The notes under the pieces were generated by a model, which was not told the origin of the DNA, did no database searches, and saw only the letters and a list, made by a program, of their open reading frames with translations. Position numbers and translations under genes: made by a program. Of a DNA stretch of 37,367 bases, positions 1 through 8,383 are shown piece by piece; the stretch's first letter is position 1; each line of letters starts with the position of its first letter. The stretch is from Patescibacteria group bacterium (GTDB lineage Bacteria; Patescibacteriota; Minisyncoccia; JAHIHE01; JAGLIN01). The DNA lies in assembly GCA_029210775.1 (NCBI GenBank), contig JARGGI010000010.1, positions 1-37,367 on the forward strand, written 5' to 3'.

Positions 1-311
1 TAAAAGTCATATCAGAGACAATAACAACATCTTGAGGTTGAATGAATTGTTTCTCTATTAAAAATAGATCCAGTTGTTTTCTAATCCAACTTTCACTTCG
101 ACGATATTCCCTTGATAGTTGTTTGATTGTCTGTCTATTTCAAATATATTTTTTCCAAAGAACTTTTTGTAAAAATATTTTTCTAGATTTTGCTAAAAAT
201 TGAAATCCACAATCTTTGCAAAAATATCTCTGTTTATTTCGAGCATGACCATATTTCTTGGTGTGATAAGAATTGCATTTTGGACAAAATCTCTTGTTTT
301 TTTATAACCAT
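1..311 (-). pseudogene. IS1/IS1595-like transposase N-terminal fragment (InsA-like zinc ribbon), decayed and cut by the window edge
   Basis: Minus strand reads KRFCPKCNSYHTKKYGHARNKQRYFCKDCGFQF...LWKKYI*NRQTIKQLSREYRRSESWIRKQLD...VVIVSDMTF. In-frame TGA at 140-142. The ATG at 311-309 is out of frame with the zinc ribbon (A7 tract). Confidence 0.65.
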
Positions 312-637
312 ACTCTAAATTATTAGTTGTTTATGGCTATAGTATTACATAAAACTAAGTTTTTAGCATTACATATTTACTATTATCCCGTAATTTACTA
401 CATTAAAATTGACAAAGCTCGGTTATTAGCAGAACTCCCGTTATTCAACAGGATAGACGCCACCTGCTGTCCTACCGTTAGACCTGTCGCCAACAAGCAG
501 ACTCAATATAGCAAATATATTAATTTTCGTAATTTCAAGTAATAATATATAACTTATAGCATATAATTTGCAATTAATCAACATTTTAAAAAAAATCCAC
601 CAAATCAATGCGGATTTATCAAAAATTCAAAAAATAA

Positions 638-1552
638 TTACACATTTAGATATCTTCTAATTGCAATGAAGCTACTAAACACTCCCATAAAAACTCCAAT
701 CAAAATCAACAAAACAGAAACACTTAGAAAATTATCCATAAAATACATATACAAATCAAAACCAGGAAGGAACTGTGTGATTCTAGAAGATATATAGACA
801 GCAGCCGGAGATATTATTGCCAAAGTTATCACAGCACCCACTACTCCTAAAATTGCTCCTTCTATGATGAACGGCATTCTTATATACCACCTGCTTGCTC
901 CAACAAGTTGCATAATCTCAATTTCAATCTTATGCGAATACATCGCCAAACGAATTGTGTTAAAAGCAACTAAAACACTGATAAAAACAAACAGAATAGT
1001 CAATCCGAATATGCCGTCTTTTATGGTTGCAAGAATATTTGAAAGATTTTCTATTGCTCTTTCATTTTCTTTAAAATTTACTTTCTCTATAATATCTTTG
1101 TAGTTGTCATTATTGATTATATATTCATTAATAGAGTTATATTTAGTTATGTCATTTGCCTTTACATTCAAAACAGCAAAAAGAGGATTTTCTCCAAGTT
1201 CATCAATGGACTCATTTACATATTCATTATCTTTGTGAGTTTCCTTAAAATTAATCAGGGCTTGATCTTTGGAAATATATTCAACACCTTTCACTTCTTC
1301 AATTTTTTCTAAGTCACCTTTCAAATCCAATATTTTAGCCTCATCAGCGTCATCTTTAAATTGAATTGAAATATCAATTTTTTCTTGCAATGCAACAAGA
1401 GCATGACTTCCCACAGCATCAATTGCAAGCATTGTTGTTATCGTAAAAAGTGATATGACAGTAATAATAATCGTTGCCATATTTAACCATAAATTCCTTG
1501 ATAAATCTCTTAACGCAGAAATTACAAGTCTTTTTGATTTGTTTACAAACAT
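638..1552 (-). CDS. ftsX: Cell division ABC transporter permease FtsX
   Basis: 304 aa; N-terminal TM, extracellular domain, three C-terminal TMs with 'EIEIMQLVGASRWYIRMPFIIEGAILGVVGA'; directly follows ftsE. Confidence 0.93.
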   Translation of the reverse strand: MFVNKSKRLVISALRDLSRNLWLNMATIIITVISLFTITTMLAIDAVGSHALVALQEKIDISIQFKDDADEAKILDLKGDLEKIEEVKGVEYISKDQALINFKETHKDNEYVNESIDELGENPLFAVLNVKANDITKYNSINEYIINNDNYKDIIEKVNFKENERAIENLSNILATIKDGIFGLTILFVFISVLVAFNTIRLAMYSHKIEIEIMQLVGASRWYIRMPFIIEGAILGVVGAVITLAIISPAAVYISSRITQFLPGFDLYMYFMDNFLSVSVLLILIGVFMGVFSSFIAIRRYLNV

Positions 1553-1569
1553 TAAAGTTGATTTTAATT

Positions 1570-2265
1570 TTATATTAGATATTTTCCATTTTCCAATTGA
1601 TCTCTGGAAATTTTACCCTTATCAATTGTGATAACTCTTTTGTTAATTAAGTTCACTATTTCTCTGTTGTGAGTAGCTAAAACAACGGTCGTTCCATATT
1701 GATTGATCTTCATTAAAAGCTGAACAATATCCCAAGTATTTACGAGATCTAAATTTCCTGTAGGTTCATCTGCAATTATTATATCAGGTCTATGAACCAA
1801 CGCCCTTGCAATTGAAACTCTTTGCTTTTCTCCTCCTGATAGTTCATTTATATAACTATTAATTTTATTTGTAAGTCCAACTATTTCCAAAACCTGAGGA
1901 ACATCTTCTTTGATTTCAGAGTCTGCTTTCCCCGAAACTTCCATTGCAAAAGCAACATTTTCAAAAACAGTTCTAGTATCTAATAGTTTAAAATCTTGAA
2001 AAACAACCCCAATATGTCTTCGAAGTATAGGAAGTTTACTACTTTTAATTTTACTTATATCCCTTTCCTTGATGAAAATACTACCTTCTGTTGGTTTTTC
2101 TTCTGCAAAAACCAACTTTAAAAGAGTTGACTTTCCTGCTCCGCTTTGTCCAACAATAGAAACAAACTCCCCCTTTTTTATCTTGAAGTTAATGTTTTTT
2201 AAGGCAAAGCTATTTTCGCCATATATTTTTGAAACTTTTTCAAAAGCTATCATTATGGAATTCAT
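1570..2265 (-). CDS. ftsE: Cell division ATP-binding protein FtsE
   Basis: 231 aa; Walker A GQSGAGKST, signature LSGGEKQR, Walker B DIIIADEPTGNLD. Confidence 0.95.
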   Translation of the reverse strand: MNSIMIAFEKVSKIYGENSFALKNINFKIKKGEFVSIVGQSGAGKSTLLKLVFAEEKPTEGSIFIKERDISKIKSSKLPILRRHIGVVFQDFKLLDTRTVFENVAFAMEVSGKADSEIKEDVPQVLEIVGLTNKINSYINELSGGEKQRVSIARALVHRPDIIIADEPTGNLDLVNTWDIVQLLMKINQYGTTVVLATHNREIVNLINKRVITIDKGKISRDQLENGKYLI

Positions 2266-2330
2266 TTTAATAATTTATTATGTGAATATTATATCAAAAT
2301 ATATAAATATTCATTTTTCAAAATCTAAAT

Positions 2331-2801
2331 CTATTTCTCATTAATTTTGAAAACTTTTCTTCTTGCATATTCTGAAACTTTTCCCTTATTCCACTGTTGA
2401 ACTGGCCTAAGATATCCAACAACCCTTGAATAAACCTCGCACGGCTGTTCTATTAAACATTTTGGACACATAAAATGCTCTCCTGATAGATATCCATGAT
2501 TCGGACAAACGCTGAAAGTCGGAGTGATAGAAAGATATGGCATTTCAGATTTTTCAAAAATCTTTTTCACAAGTGTTTTAGCCTCTTTTCCACTTGGAAG
2601 TCTTTCTCCCAAAAAAGCATGCATCACAGTTCCGCCGGTATATTTGGTTTGCAATTTATCCTGCAATTCCACCGCTTCAAACAAATCATCCGTATGCCCA
2701 ACCGGAAGTTGGGACGAATTGGTGTAAAAAGGATCTTGTGGCAAGTTCTTTTTCACTTCATTTTCAACTTTCTTTTTTGTTATTTTTTTTGCTTTTGTCA
2801 T
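2331..2801 (-). CDS. Standalone C-terminal glycyl-radical/Zn domain of class III anaerobic ribonucleoside-triphosphate reductase (NrdD-like), copy A
   Basis: 156 aa; 'FYTNSSQLPVGHTDDLFEAVELQDKLQTKYTGGTVMHAFLGE', 'PYLSITPTFSVCPNHGYLSGEHFMCPKC', 'CEVYSRVVGYLRPVQQWNKGK', characteristic of the NrdD C-terminus. No upstream catalytic barrel. Confidence 0.82.
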   Translation of the reverse strand: MTKAKKITKKKVENEVKKNLPQDPFYTNSSQLPVGHTDDLFEAVELQDKLQTKYTGGTVMHAFLGERLPSGKEAKTLVKKIFEKSEMPYLSITPTFSVCPNHGYLSGEHFMCPKCLIEQPCEVYSRVVGYLRPVQQWNKGKVSEYARRKVFKINEK

Positions 2802-2834
2802 ATATTTAAAGTTAATTTTTAATAATTCTATTTC

Positions 2835-3131
2835 CTATCTAGTATCTAATAGTTTAAAATCTTGAAAAACAACCCCAATATGTCTTCGAAGTATAGGAAG
2901 TTTACTACTTTTAATTTTACTTATATCCCTTTCCTTGATGAAAATACTACCTTCTGTTGGTTTTTCTTCTGCAAAAACCAACTTTAAAAGAGTTGACTTT
3001 CCTGCTCCGCTTTGTCCAACAATAGAAACAAACTCCCCCTTTTTTATCTTGAAGTTAATGTTTTTTAAGGCAAAGCTATTTTCGCCATATATTTTTGAAA
3101 CTTTTTCAAAAGCTATCATTATGGAATTCAT
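2835..3131 (-). pseudogene. Truncated ftsE (98 aa) made by tandem duplication; keeps Walker A, lacks signature and Walker B
   Basis: Identical to FtsE residues 1-98, then TAG supplied by duplicated prfB 3' sequence at the junction. Confidence 0.93.
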
Positions 3132-3196
3132 TTTAATAATTTATTATGTGAATATTATATCAAAATATATAAATATTCATTTTTCAAAATCTAAAT

Positions 3197-3667
3197 CTAT
3201 TTCTCATTAATTTTGAAAACTTTTCTTCTTGCATATTCTGAAACTTTTCCCTTATTCCACTGTTGAACTGGCCTAAGATATCCAACAACCCTTGAATAAA
3301 CCTCGCACGGCTGTTCTATTAAACATTTTGGACACATAAAATGCTCTCCTGATAGATATCCATGATTCGGACAAACGCTGAAAGTCGGAGTGATAGAAAG
3401 ATATGGCATTTCAGATTTTTCAAAAATCTTTTTCACAAGTGTTTTAGCCTCTTTTCCACTTGGAAGTCTTTCTCCCAAAAAAGCATGCATCACAGTTCCG
3501 CCGGTATATTTGGTTTGCAATTTATCCTGCAATTCCACCGCTTCAAACAAATCATCCGTATGCCCAACCGGAAGTTGGGACGAATTGGTGTAAAAAGGAT
3601 CTTGTGGCAAGTTCTTTTTCACTTCATTTTCAACTTTCTTTTTTGTTATTTTTTTTGCTTTTGTCAT
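3197..3667 (-). CDS. Standalone NrdD C-terminal glycyl-radical/Zn domain, copy B
   Basis: Identical 156-aa translation to 2331..2801, offset 866 bp. Confidence 0.82.
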   Translation of the reverse strand: MTKAKKITKKKVENEVKKNLPQDPFYTNSSQLPVGHTDDLFEAVELQDKLQTKYTGGTVMHAFLGERLPSGKEAKTLVKKIFEKSEMPYLSITPTFSVCPNHGYLSGEHFMCPKCLIEQPCEVYSRVVGYLRPVQQWNKGKVSEYARRKVFKINEK

Positions 3668-3693
3668 ATATTTAAAGTTAATTTTTAATAATT

Positions 3694-4804
3694 CTATTTC
3701 CTATCTCCCCTCCACACCACCCCTTTTAATCTCGCTTCAATAAATCCATCAATAACCCCGTCTAAAACTTTTTCTGGATCAGTTGTTTCAATTCCCGTGC
3801 GATGATCTTTAACTAATTTATACGGATGAAGAACATAAGATCTGATTTGATTCCCCCATTCTGCTGAAGTATATTCACCGCGCAGTTCTTTCTTTTCGGC
3901 ATCTTCTTTCTCCTGTTGAATTTTGTATAACATTGCTTTCAAAATTTTCATTGCCGTTTCTTTGTTTTGCGATTGACTTCTTTCATTCTGACATTCCACT
4001 ACAGTTTTTGTCGGAAAATGAGTAATTCTCACGGCTGAATCAGTTTTGTTGACATGTTGACCTCCTGCTCCACTTGCTCTGAATGTATCAATTTTCAAAT
4101 CATCGTCTTTAATTTTCACTTCATCATCGGATTCAATTTCCGGAAGCACCTCCACGAGAGCAAATGATGTCTGACGAAGATTATCAGAATTAAAAGGTGA
4201 AAGTCTCACAAGCCGATGAACTCCCGCTTCATTCTTAAGATGCCCATAAGCATACGATCCAGATACAACAAATGTCACACTTTTAATTCCCGCCTCTTCC
4301 CCTTTTGACATATTTACAATCTCTGTTTTATACTTATGATCTTCTGCATATCGTAAATACATCCGAAGAACCATCTCTGACCAATCCTGCGCATCAACTC
4401 CACCTGCCCCGCTGTGAATCGCCATAATTGCGTTTGCTTCATCGTATTTTCCGCTCATTAAAGCTTCAAACTCATGTTCAATAAATTCTTTTCCCAACTT
4501 CTCCAACCTTTCTTTCGTTTCTTGTAAAATATCTTTGTCTTTTTTCTCGTCTATTATTTTTATTATTTCTGCCAAATCATCTATTCTTTTTTCAATGTCC
4601 TCCCAAAAATTTACTGCGTCTTTATAATTATCTAATTTTTGCATAACCTGTTTCGCTTTCCGCGTATCATTCCAAAAACCAGTTTCATTTACCTCTTTCT
4701 CTAATCCGACAATTTCCGCTTTTTTACGATTTAAGTCAAAGACAGTCCCTCACCAAGAGGGTCCTCTTTTTTAAATCTTCAATTTTTTCAACTGTTTCTT
4801 TCAT
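3694..4804 (-). CDS. prfB: Peptide chain release factor 2 with programmed +1 frameshift
   Basis: Main ORF has the GGQ motif (RASGAGGQHVNKTDSAVRITH). Upstream ORF MKETVEKIEDLKKRTLLVRDCL ends at CTT TGA C (4741-4735); +1 shift gives LDLNRKKAEIVGLEKEVNETGFWNDTRKAKQVMQKLDN in frame with the ORF at 3694..4644. SD-like AGGGA lies just upstream. Confidence 0.95.
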
Positions 4805-4867
4805 AACATCATTATAACAGATTTTTTAAAAAGTGTCACATTCACTATTATTGAGAGATGCCTTAAC

Positions 4868-4910
4868 GAACATAGCGAATAAAAAAGCGACGAAACAATT
4901 TCGAGTCTAA
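4868..4910. repeat. Degenerate piece of the GCGACGAAGCAAT-type palindromic repeat
   Basis: 'gaacatagcgaataaaaaagcgacgaaacaatttcgagtctaa' resembles the reverse complement of ~13128-13174. Confidence 0.5.
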
Positions 4911-5024
4911 ATTCACAAAACAATATATTATAACTTTATAAAACTAATTTAGAATTACCGTGCTTTGCTCGCAATGGGTATAAAGGTAGGTAATTTAAAT
5001 ATTTATATGTTTACATGATGTTTG

Positions 5025-5097
5025 AGCCATCTGTCGGAGTCGAACCGACGACCTACGCGTTACGAGTGCGTTGCTCTACCAACTGAGCTAAGATGGC
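5025..5097 (-). tRNA. tRNA-Thr (anticodon CGT)
   Basis: Cloverleaf: GCCATCT acceptor, GCTCAGTTGGTAGAGC D arm, loop CTCGTAA, T arm GTCGGTTCGACTCCGAC; CCA not encoded. Confidence 0.92.
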
Positions 5098-5384
5098 ATT
5101 ACTAAAAAATTCTTCGCATATCCATAATACATTACTAACTATTAAAAGGTCAACTCTTAATAAAAAAACACACAAATAAAAAGAGAGTTAACTCTTTTTA
5201 TGTTTTCTTTCTTTTTCTTTAATTATTTGCAAAGTAATTTTATCTTCCAAATTCCAAATCTTTTTTAAAAATTCAGCAAATATATCATTATGATTTTCTT
5301 TTTCACTATTTAAACAAATCACCTTATAACTTTTATTGTTTTTTTTATTTTACTCTTATTTTGTAAATTCTTACTCTTTTCTTG

Positions 5385-5455
5385 AGCGGGTAACGGGAGT
5401 CGAACCCGTCTCTTAACCTTGGGAAGGTCACATAATACCGCTATACCATACCCGC
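5385..5455 (-). tRNA. tRNA-Gly (anticodon CCC)
   Basis: GCGGGTA/TACCCGC acceptor, anticodon loop TTCCCAA, T arm ACGGGTTCGACTCCCGT; CCA not encoded. Confidence 0.92.
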
Positions 5456-5465
5456 AAAAAAATTA

Positions 5466-5867
5466 CTATTTTCTTGCAAAAAAATAATTCCACCACCTAA
5501 TGTAATTTGGAATATTTTCATTTCCATTTGCCTCCTCAACGAAAAGGCTATTCAAATTCTCGGAATTAGGTTTTATTATTACCACTTTTTCCCCTTCTTT
5601 CATTACATTTAATCTTTTTCTTGCTTCTGCTTCTTTATATTCATCTGTCTTATAATATTCAACTAGTTGAGAAAGTTTATAATTATTAACTTCAAAAGAA
5701 TCTATTTCTTTTTGTAGAAAATTAATTTCTTTTTGAATTTGATAATCTCTATAATATTCTTTAGCTAAACCAGTCCCCAAAAAAACAATACAAAAAATAC
5801 TTATTAAAATAAACATTTTAAAAGAGAATATTTTTCCAATTAGACTTTTATTTCTTTTCTTTATCAT
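5466..5867 (-). CDS. Septum formation initiator family protein (FtsB/DivIC-like)
   Basis: 133 aa; single N-terminal TM, coiled coil 'EINFLQKEIDSFEVNNYKLSQLVEYYKTDEYKEAEARKRLNVMKEGEKVVII'. Confidence 0.8.
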   Translation of the reverse strand: MIKKRNKSLIGKIFSFKMFILISIFCIVFLGTGLAKEYYRDYQIQKEINFLQKEIDSFEVNNYKLSQLVEYYKTDEYKEAEARKRLNVMKEGEKVVIIKPNSENLNSLFVEEANGNENIPNYIRWWNYFFARK

Positions 5868-5997
5868 CGTGTTTTTAATAAATTTAAAAATTCAATCACA
5901 ACAACATTATCCCATAGACTATTTATAAAACAAGTGCTATAATCTAAATATCATAATAAATTTTTTATTTTCACTTAAATTACAATTAATAACATAT

Positions 5998-6096
5998 ATG
6001 AAAACAAAAAAGATTAAAGAAACGATTAAATTTATCGCAATTAGCTTAATCGCAATAAGTATGTTACTTTCTTTGATGCTACCTATATTTTTTTAA
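5998..6096 (+). CDS. Possible 32-aa single-TM peptide MKTKKIKETIKFIAISLIAISMLLSLMLPIFF
   Basis: ATG..TAA with Lys-rich N-terminus and hydrophobic helix; followed by a bidirectional terminator-like hairpin convergent with gyrB. Confidence 0.45.
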   Translation: MKTKKIKETIKFIAISLIAISMLLSLMLPIFF

Positions 6097-6167
6097 CATC
6101 ACTTATAATATAGCACAATTTGAAATATAATTTAAGAGCAAAATATCATCCATACTTTATAACAAAC

Positions 6168-6198
6168 AAAAAAACCAGGCAACAAGCCTGATTTTTTT
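6168..6198. terminator. Bidirectional Rho-independent terminator
   Basis: aaaaaacCAGGCaacaaGCCTGattttttt; A and T tracts on both sides, after gyrB. Confidence 0.8.
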
Positions 6199-6214
6199 AT
6201 ATAATTTAAGCTAA

Positions 6215-8272
6215 TTATACATCTAAATTTTTTACTTTCTTTGCATGAGTTTGAATGAATTTCTTTCGTGGTTCAACTTCATTTCCCATTAATGTTTCAA
6301 ACACAATATCAGCTGCTTCAGCGTCTTCAATTGACACTTTTTTCATAATTCTTGTTTCTGGATTCATTGTTGTTTCCCAAAGCTGAGTCGGATTCATTTC
6401 TCCAAGACCTTTATATCGCTGAATGACGATGCCCTTCATTTCTCCATCTGAATTTACATCTTCCGTTTCTATTTCGTCTTCAGCTGTTTCCTCGTCGCCT
6501 TCAATCTCTATTTCCTCAACTTTTTCCTTTTTTCCTTTTACTTTTTTTTGATCAAGCATAGTTCTGAATTCTTTTACAACTCCATCCTTTTCTTCTTCTG
6601 AAAAAACATATTTAAACGATTTTCCCGCTTGAATTCTATAAAGCGGAGGTTGAGCAATATAAATATGTCCTTCAGTTATAAGACTTTCAAAATATCTATA
6701 AAACAAAGTTAAAAGTAAAGTCCTAATATGCGCACCGTCAACATCAGCATCGGTCATAATTATAATTCTATTATATCTGAGTTTTGTAATATCAAATGAT
6801 TCTCCCACGCTTGTCCCCATGGCAATTACCAAGGTTTTGATTTCATTTGAAGAAAGCATTCTGTCTAATCGAGCTCTTTCCACATTTAAAATTTTTCCAC
6901 GAAGAGGTAAGATTGCCTGAAAAGACCTATCTCTACCTTGCTTTGCGCTTCCCCCTGCACTGTCTCCCTCAACGATATAAATTTCACAATTTTCAGATTT
7001 TCGATCAGAACAATCTGCCAATTTTCCAGGAAGCGTCATTCCTTCAAGTGCTCCTTTTCTGATAATCGTATCTCGAGCCGCTCGAGCCGCAACTCTCGCC
7101 TTAGCTGTCAAAATACACTTGCTGAGAATTTCTCTGGCATCATTTGGATTTTCTTCAAGATACTCTTCTAAGGCAAATGATATTACACTTGCAACAATAG
7201 ATTTCACATTCGAATTTCCAAGCTTTGCTTTTGTCTGCCCTTCAAACTGAGGATCTTTAAGTTTGATATTTATAACCGTAGTCAAACCCTCCATAATATC
7301 TTCACCCGTCAAGTTTTCATCTTTTTCTTTTAAATATCCTTTTTTTCTAGCGAATGAATTAAAAGTTCTAGTAAGCGCCGAGCGAAATCCAACAACATGA
7401 GTCCCCCCATCCATGGTATGAATATTATTTGCAAAAGCAAAAATATGCTCTTTATACCCATCATTATATTGCATTGCAATTTCTGTAAAAACATCTTCTT
7501 TTTCTTTTTCGACATAAAATGGAACTTTGTTTTTGATTTCTTTGCCCCTATTTAAATGCTTTACATATGAGACAACACCACCATCAAAATAAAATGTATA
7601 TGATTTCCCCTTATCTCTATTTCTTGAATCTATTATTTTTATTTTCACGCCTTTAGTAAGATATGCTTGTTGTCTCATTCTTGAAACAATTTTATCCCAA
7701 TCAAATTTTATTTCAGCAAATATTTCACCGTCTGGTTGAAAAGTAATTTGTGTCCCAGTATCTTTTGTTTTTCCCATTGGCTTGACTGAAGATTTCGGTT
7801 TTCCTTGTTTATATTCTTGCATCCAAATTTTTCCGTCTCTTTTAATTTCAGCTTTTACATAAATACTAAGTGCATTCACAACGCTAATTCCCACTCCATG
7901 AAGACCTCCTGAAACCTTATATCCTTCTCCACCAAACTTTCCTCCGGCATGTAACACAGTCAAAACCGTTTCCAAGGTTGATTTTTTTGTCTGAGCATGT
8001 TTTTCAACTGGAATTCCTCGACCATTGTCAGTTACTCTGACAAAATTATCAGGCAGAAGTTCAATTTCAATTGAATTGCAATATCCCGCCATTGCTTCAT
8101 CAATTGAATTATCAACAACTTCCCAAATCAAATGGTGAAGCCCTTCCAATCCCGTTCCTCCGATATACATTCCTGGCCTTTTTCGCACCGGCGCCAATCC
8201 TTCTAAAACCTGAATCTGCTTCGCGCCATATTCACTCTTTTTTACAGGCTCACTTTTGCTTGTTTTAACCAT
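6215..8272 (-). CDS. gyrB: DNA gyrase subunit B
   Basis: 685 aa; GHKL motifs (VDNSIDEAMAGY, GRGIPVEKH, GGLHGVGISVVNALS), TOPRIM (EGDSAGGSAKQGRDR, TDADVDGAHIRTLLLT), C-terminal QRYKGLGEMNPTQLWETTMNP. Confidence 0.95.
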   Translation of the reverse strand: MVKTSKSEPVKKSEYGAKQIQVLEGLAPVRKRPGMYIGGTGLEGLHHLIWEVVDNSIDEAMAGYCNSIEIELLPDNFVRVTDNGRGIPVEKHAQTKKSTLETVLTVLHAGGKFGGEGYKVSGGLHGVGISVVNALSIYVKAEIKRDGKIWMQEYKQGKPKSSVKPMGKTKDTGTQITFQPDGEIFAEIKFDWDKIVSRMRQQAYLTKGVKIKIIDSRNRDKGKSYTFYFDGGVVSYVKHLNRGKEIKNKVPFYVEKEKEDVFTEIAMQYNDGYKEHIFAFANNIHTMDGGTHVVGFRSALTRTFNSFARKKGYLKEKDENLTGEDIMEGLTTVINIKLKDPQFEGQTKAKLGNSNVKSIVASVISFALEEYLEENPNDAREILSKCILTAKARVAARAARDTIIRKGALEGMTLPGKLADCSDRKSENCEIYIVEGDSAGGSAKQGRDRSFQAILPLRGKILNVERARLDRMLSSNEIKTLVIAMGTSVGESFDITKLRYNRIIIMTDADVDGAHIRTLLLTLFYRYFESLITEGHIYIAQPPLYRIQAGKSFKYVFSEEEKDGVVKEFRTMLDQKKVKGKKEKVEEIEIEGDEETAEDEIETEDVNSDGEMKGIVIQRYKGLGEMNPTQLWETTMNPETRIMKKVSIEDAEAADIVFETLMGNEVEPRKKFIQTHAKKVKNLDV

Positions 8273-8318
8273 AAATTTCTATAAGTTACTGTTTATTACT
8301 ACTCTAACAGTATACACT

Positions 8319-8355
8319 AAAAAAGCAGATATTTCAAGTGAAATTCCGCTTTTTT
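8319..8355 (-). terminator. Terminator-like hairpin downstream of purA
   Basis: AAAAAAGCagatATTTCaagtGAAATtccGCTTTTTT. Confidence 0.55.
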
Positions 8356-8383
8356 ATAATCCAATAAGAGTTGTTAATTTTCT

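Larger units (their letters stand above)
1972..3706. repeat. 866-bp perfect-looking tandem duplication (1972-2840 and 2838-3706, 3-bp 'tct' overlap at the junction)
   Basis: Same sequence and same ORF set on both strands at +866 offset; match limits read directly (t1971 vs a2837; a2841 vs c3707). Confidence 0.97.

Noticed and set aside
140-142. In-frame TGA in the transposase read as recoded Gly or Trp
   Set aside because: prfB (RF2) with its UGA frameshift is present, and the same ORF also lacks an in-frame start; pseudogene is simpler.
327-542. 71-aa plus-strand ORF
   Set aside because: No recognisable domain; lies across a GC-richer spacer that looks non-coding.
2069-3688. Plus-strand ORFs (91, 108, 67, 71 aa) in two identical sets
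   Set aside because: Antisense to ftsE and NrdD-C; their repetition only reflects the 866-bp duplication.
5206-5338. Short minus-strand ORF VICLNSEKENHNDIFAEFLKKIWNLEDKITLQIIKEKERKHKKS
   Set aside because: Only a GTG start, weak ribosome-binding context and no recognisable family; insufficient support.
7330-7515. 61-aa minus-strand ORF within gyrB
   Set aside because: Out-of-frame overlap of a clear gyrB CDS.
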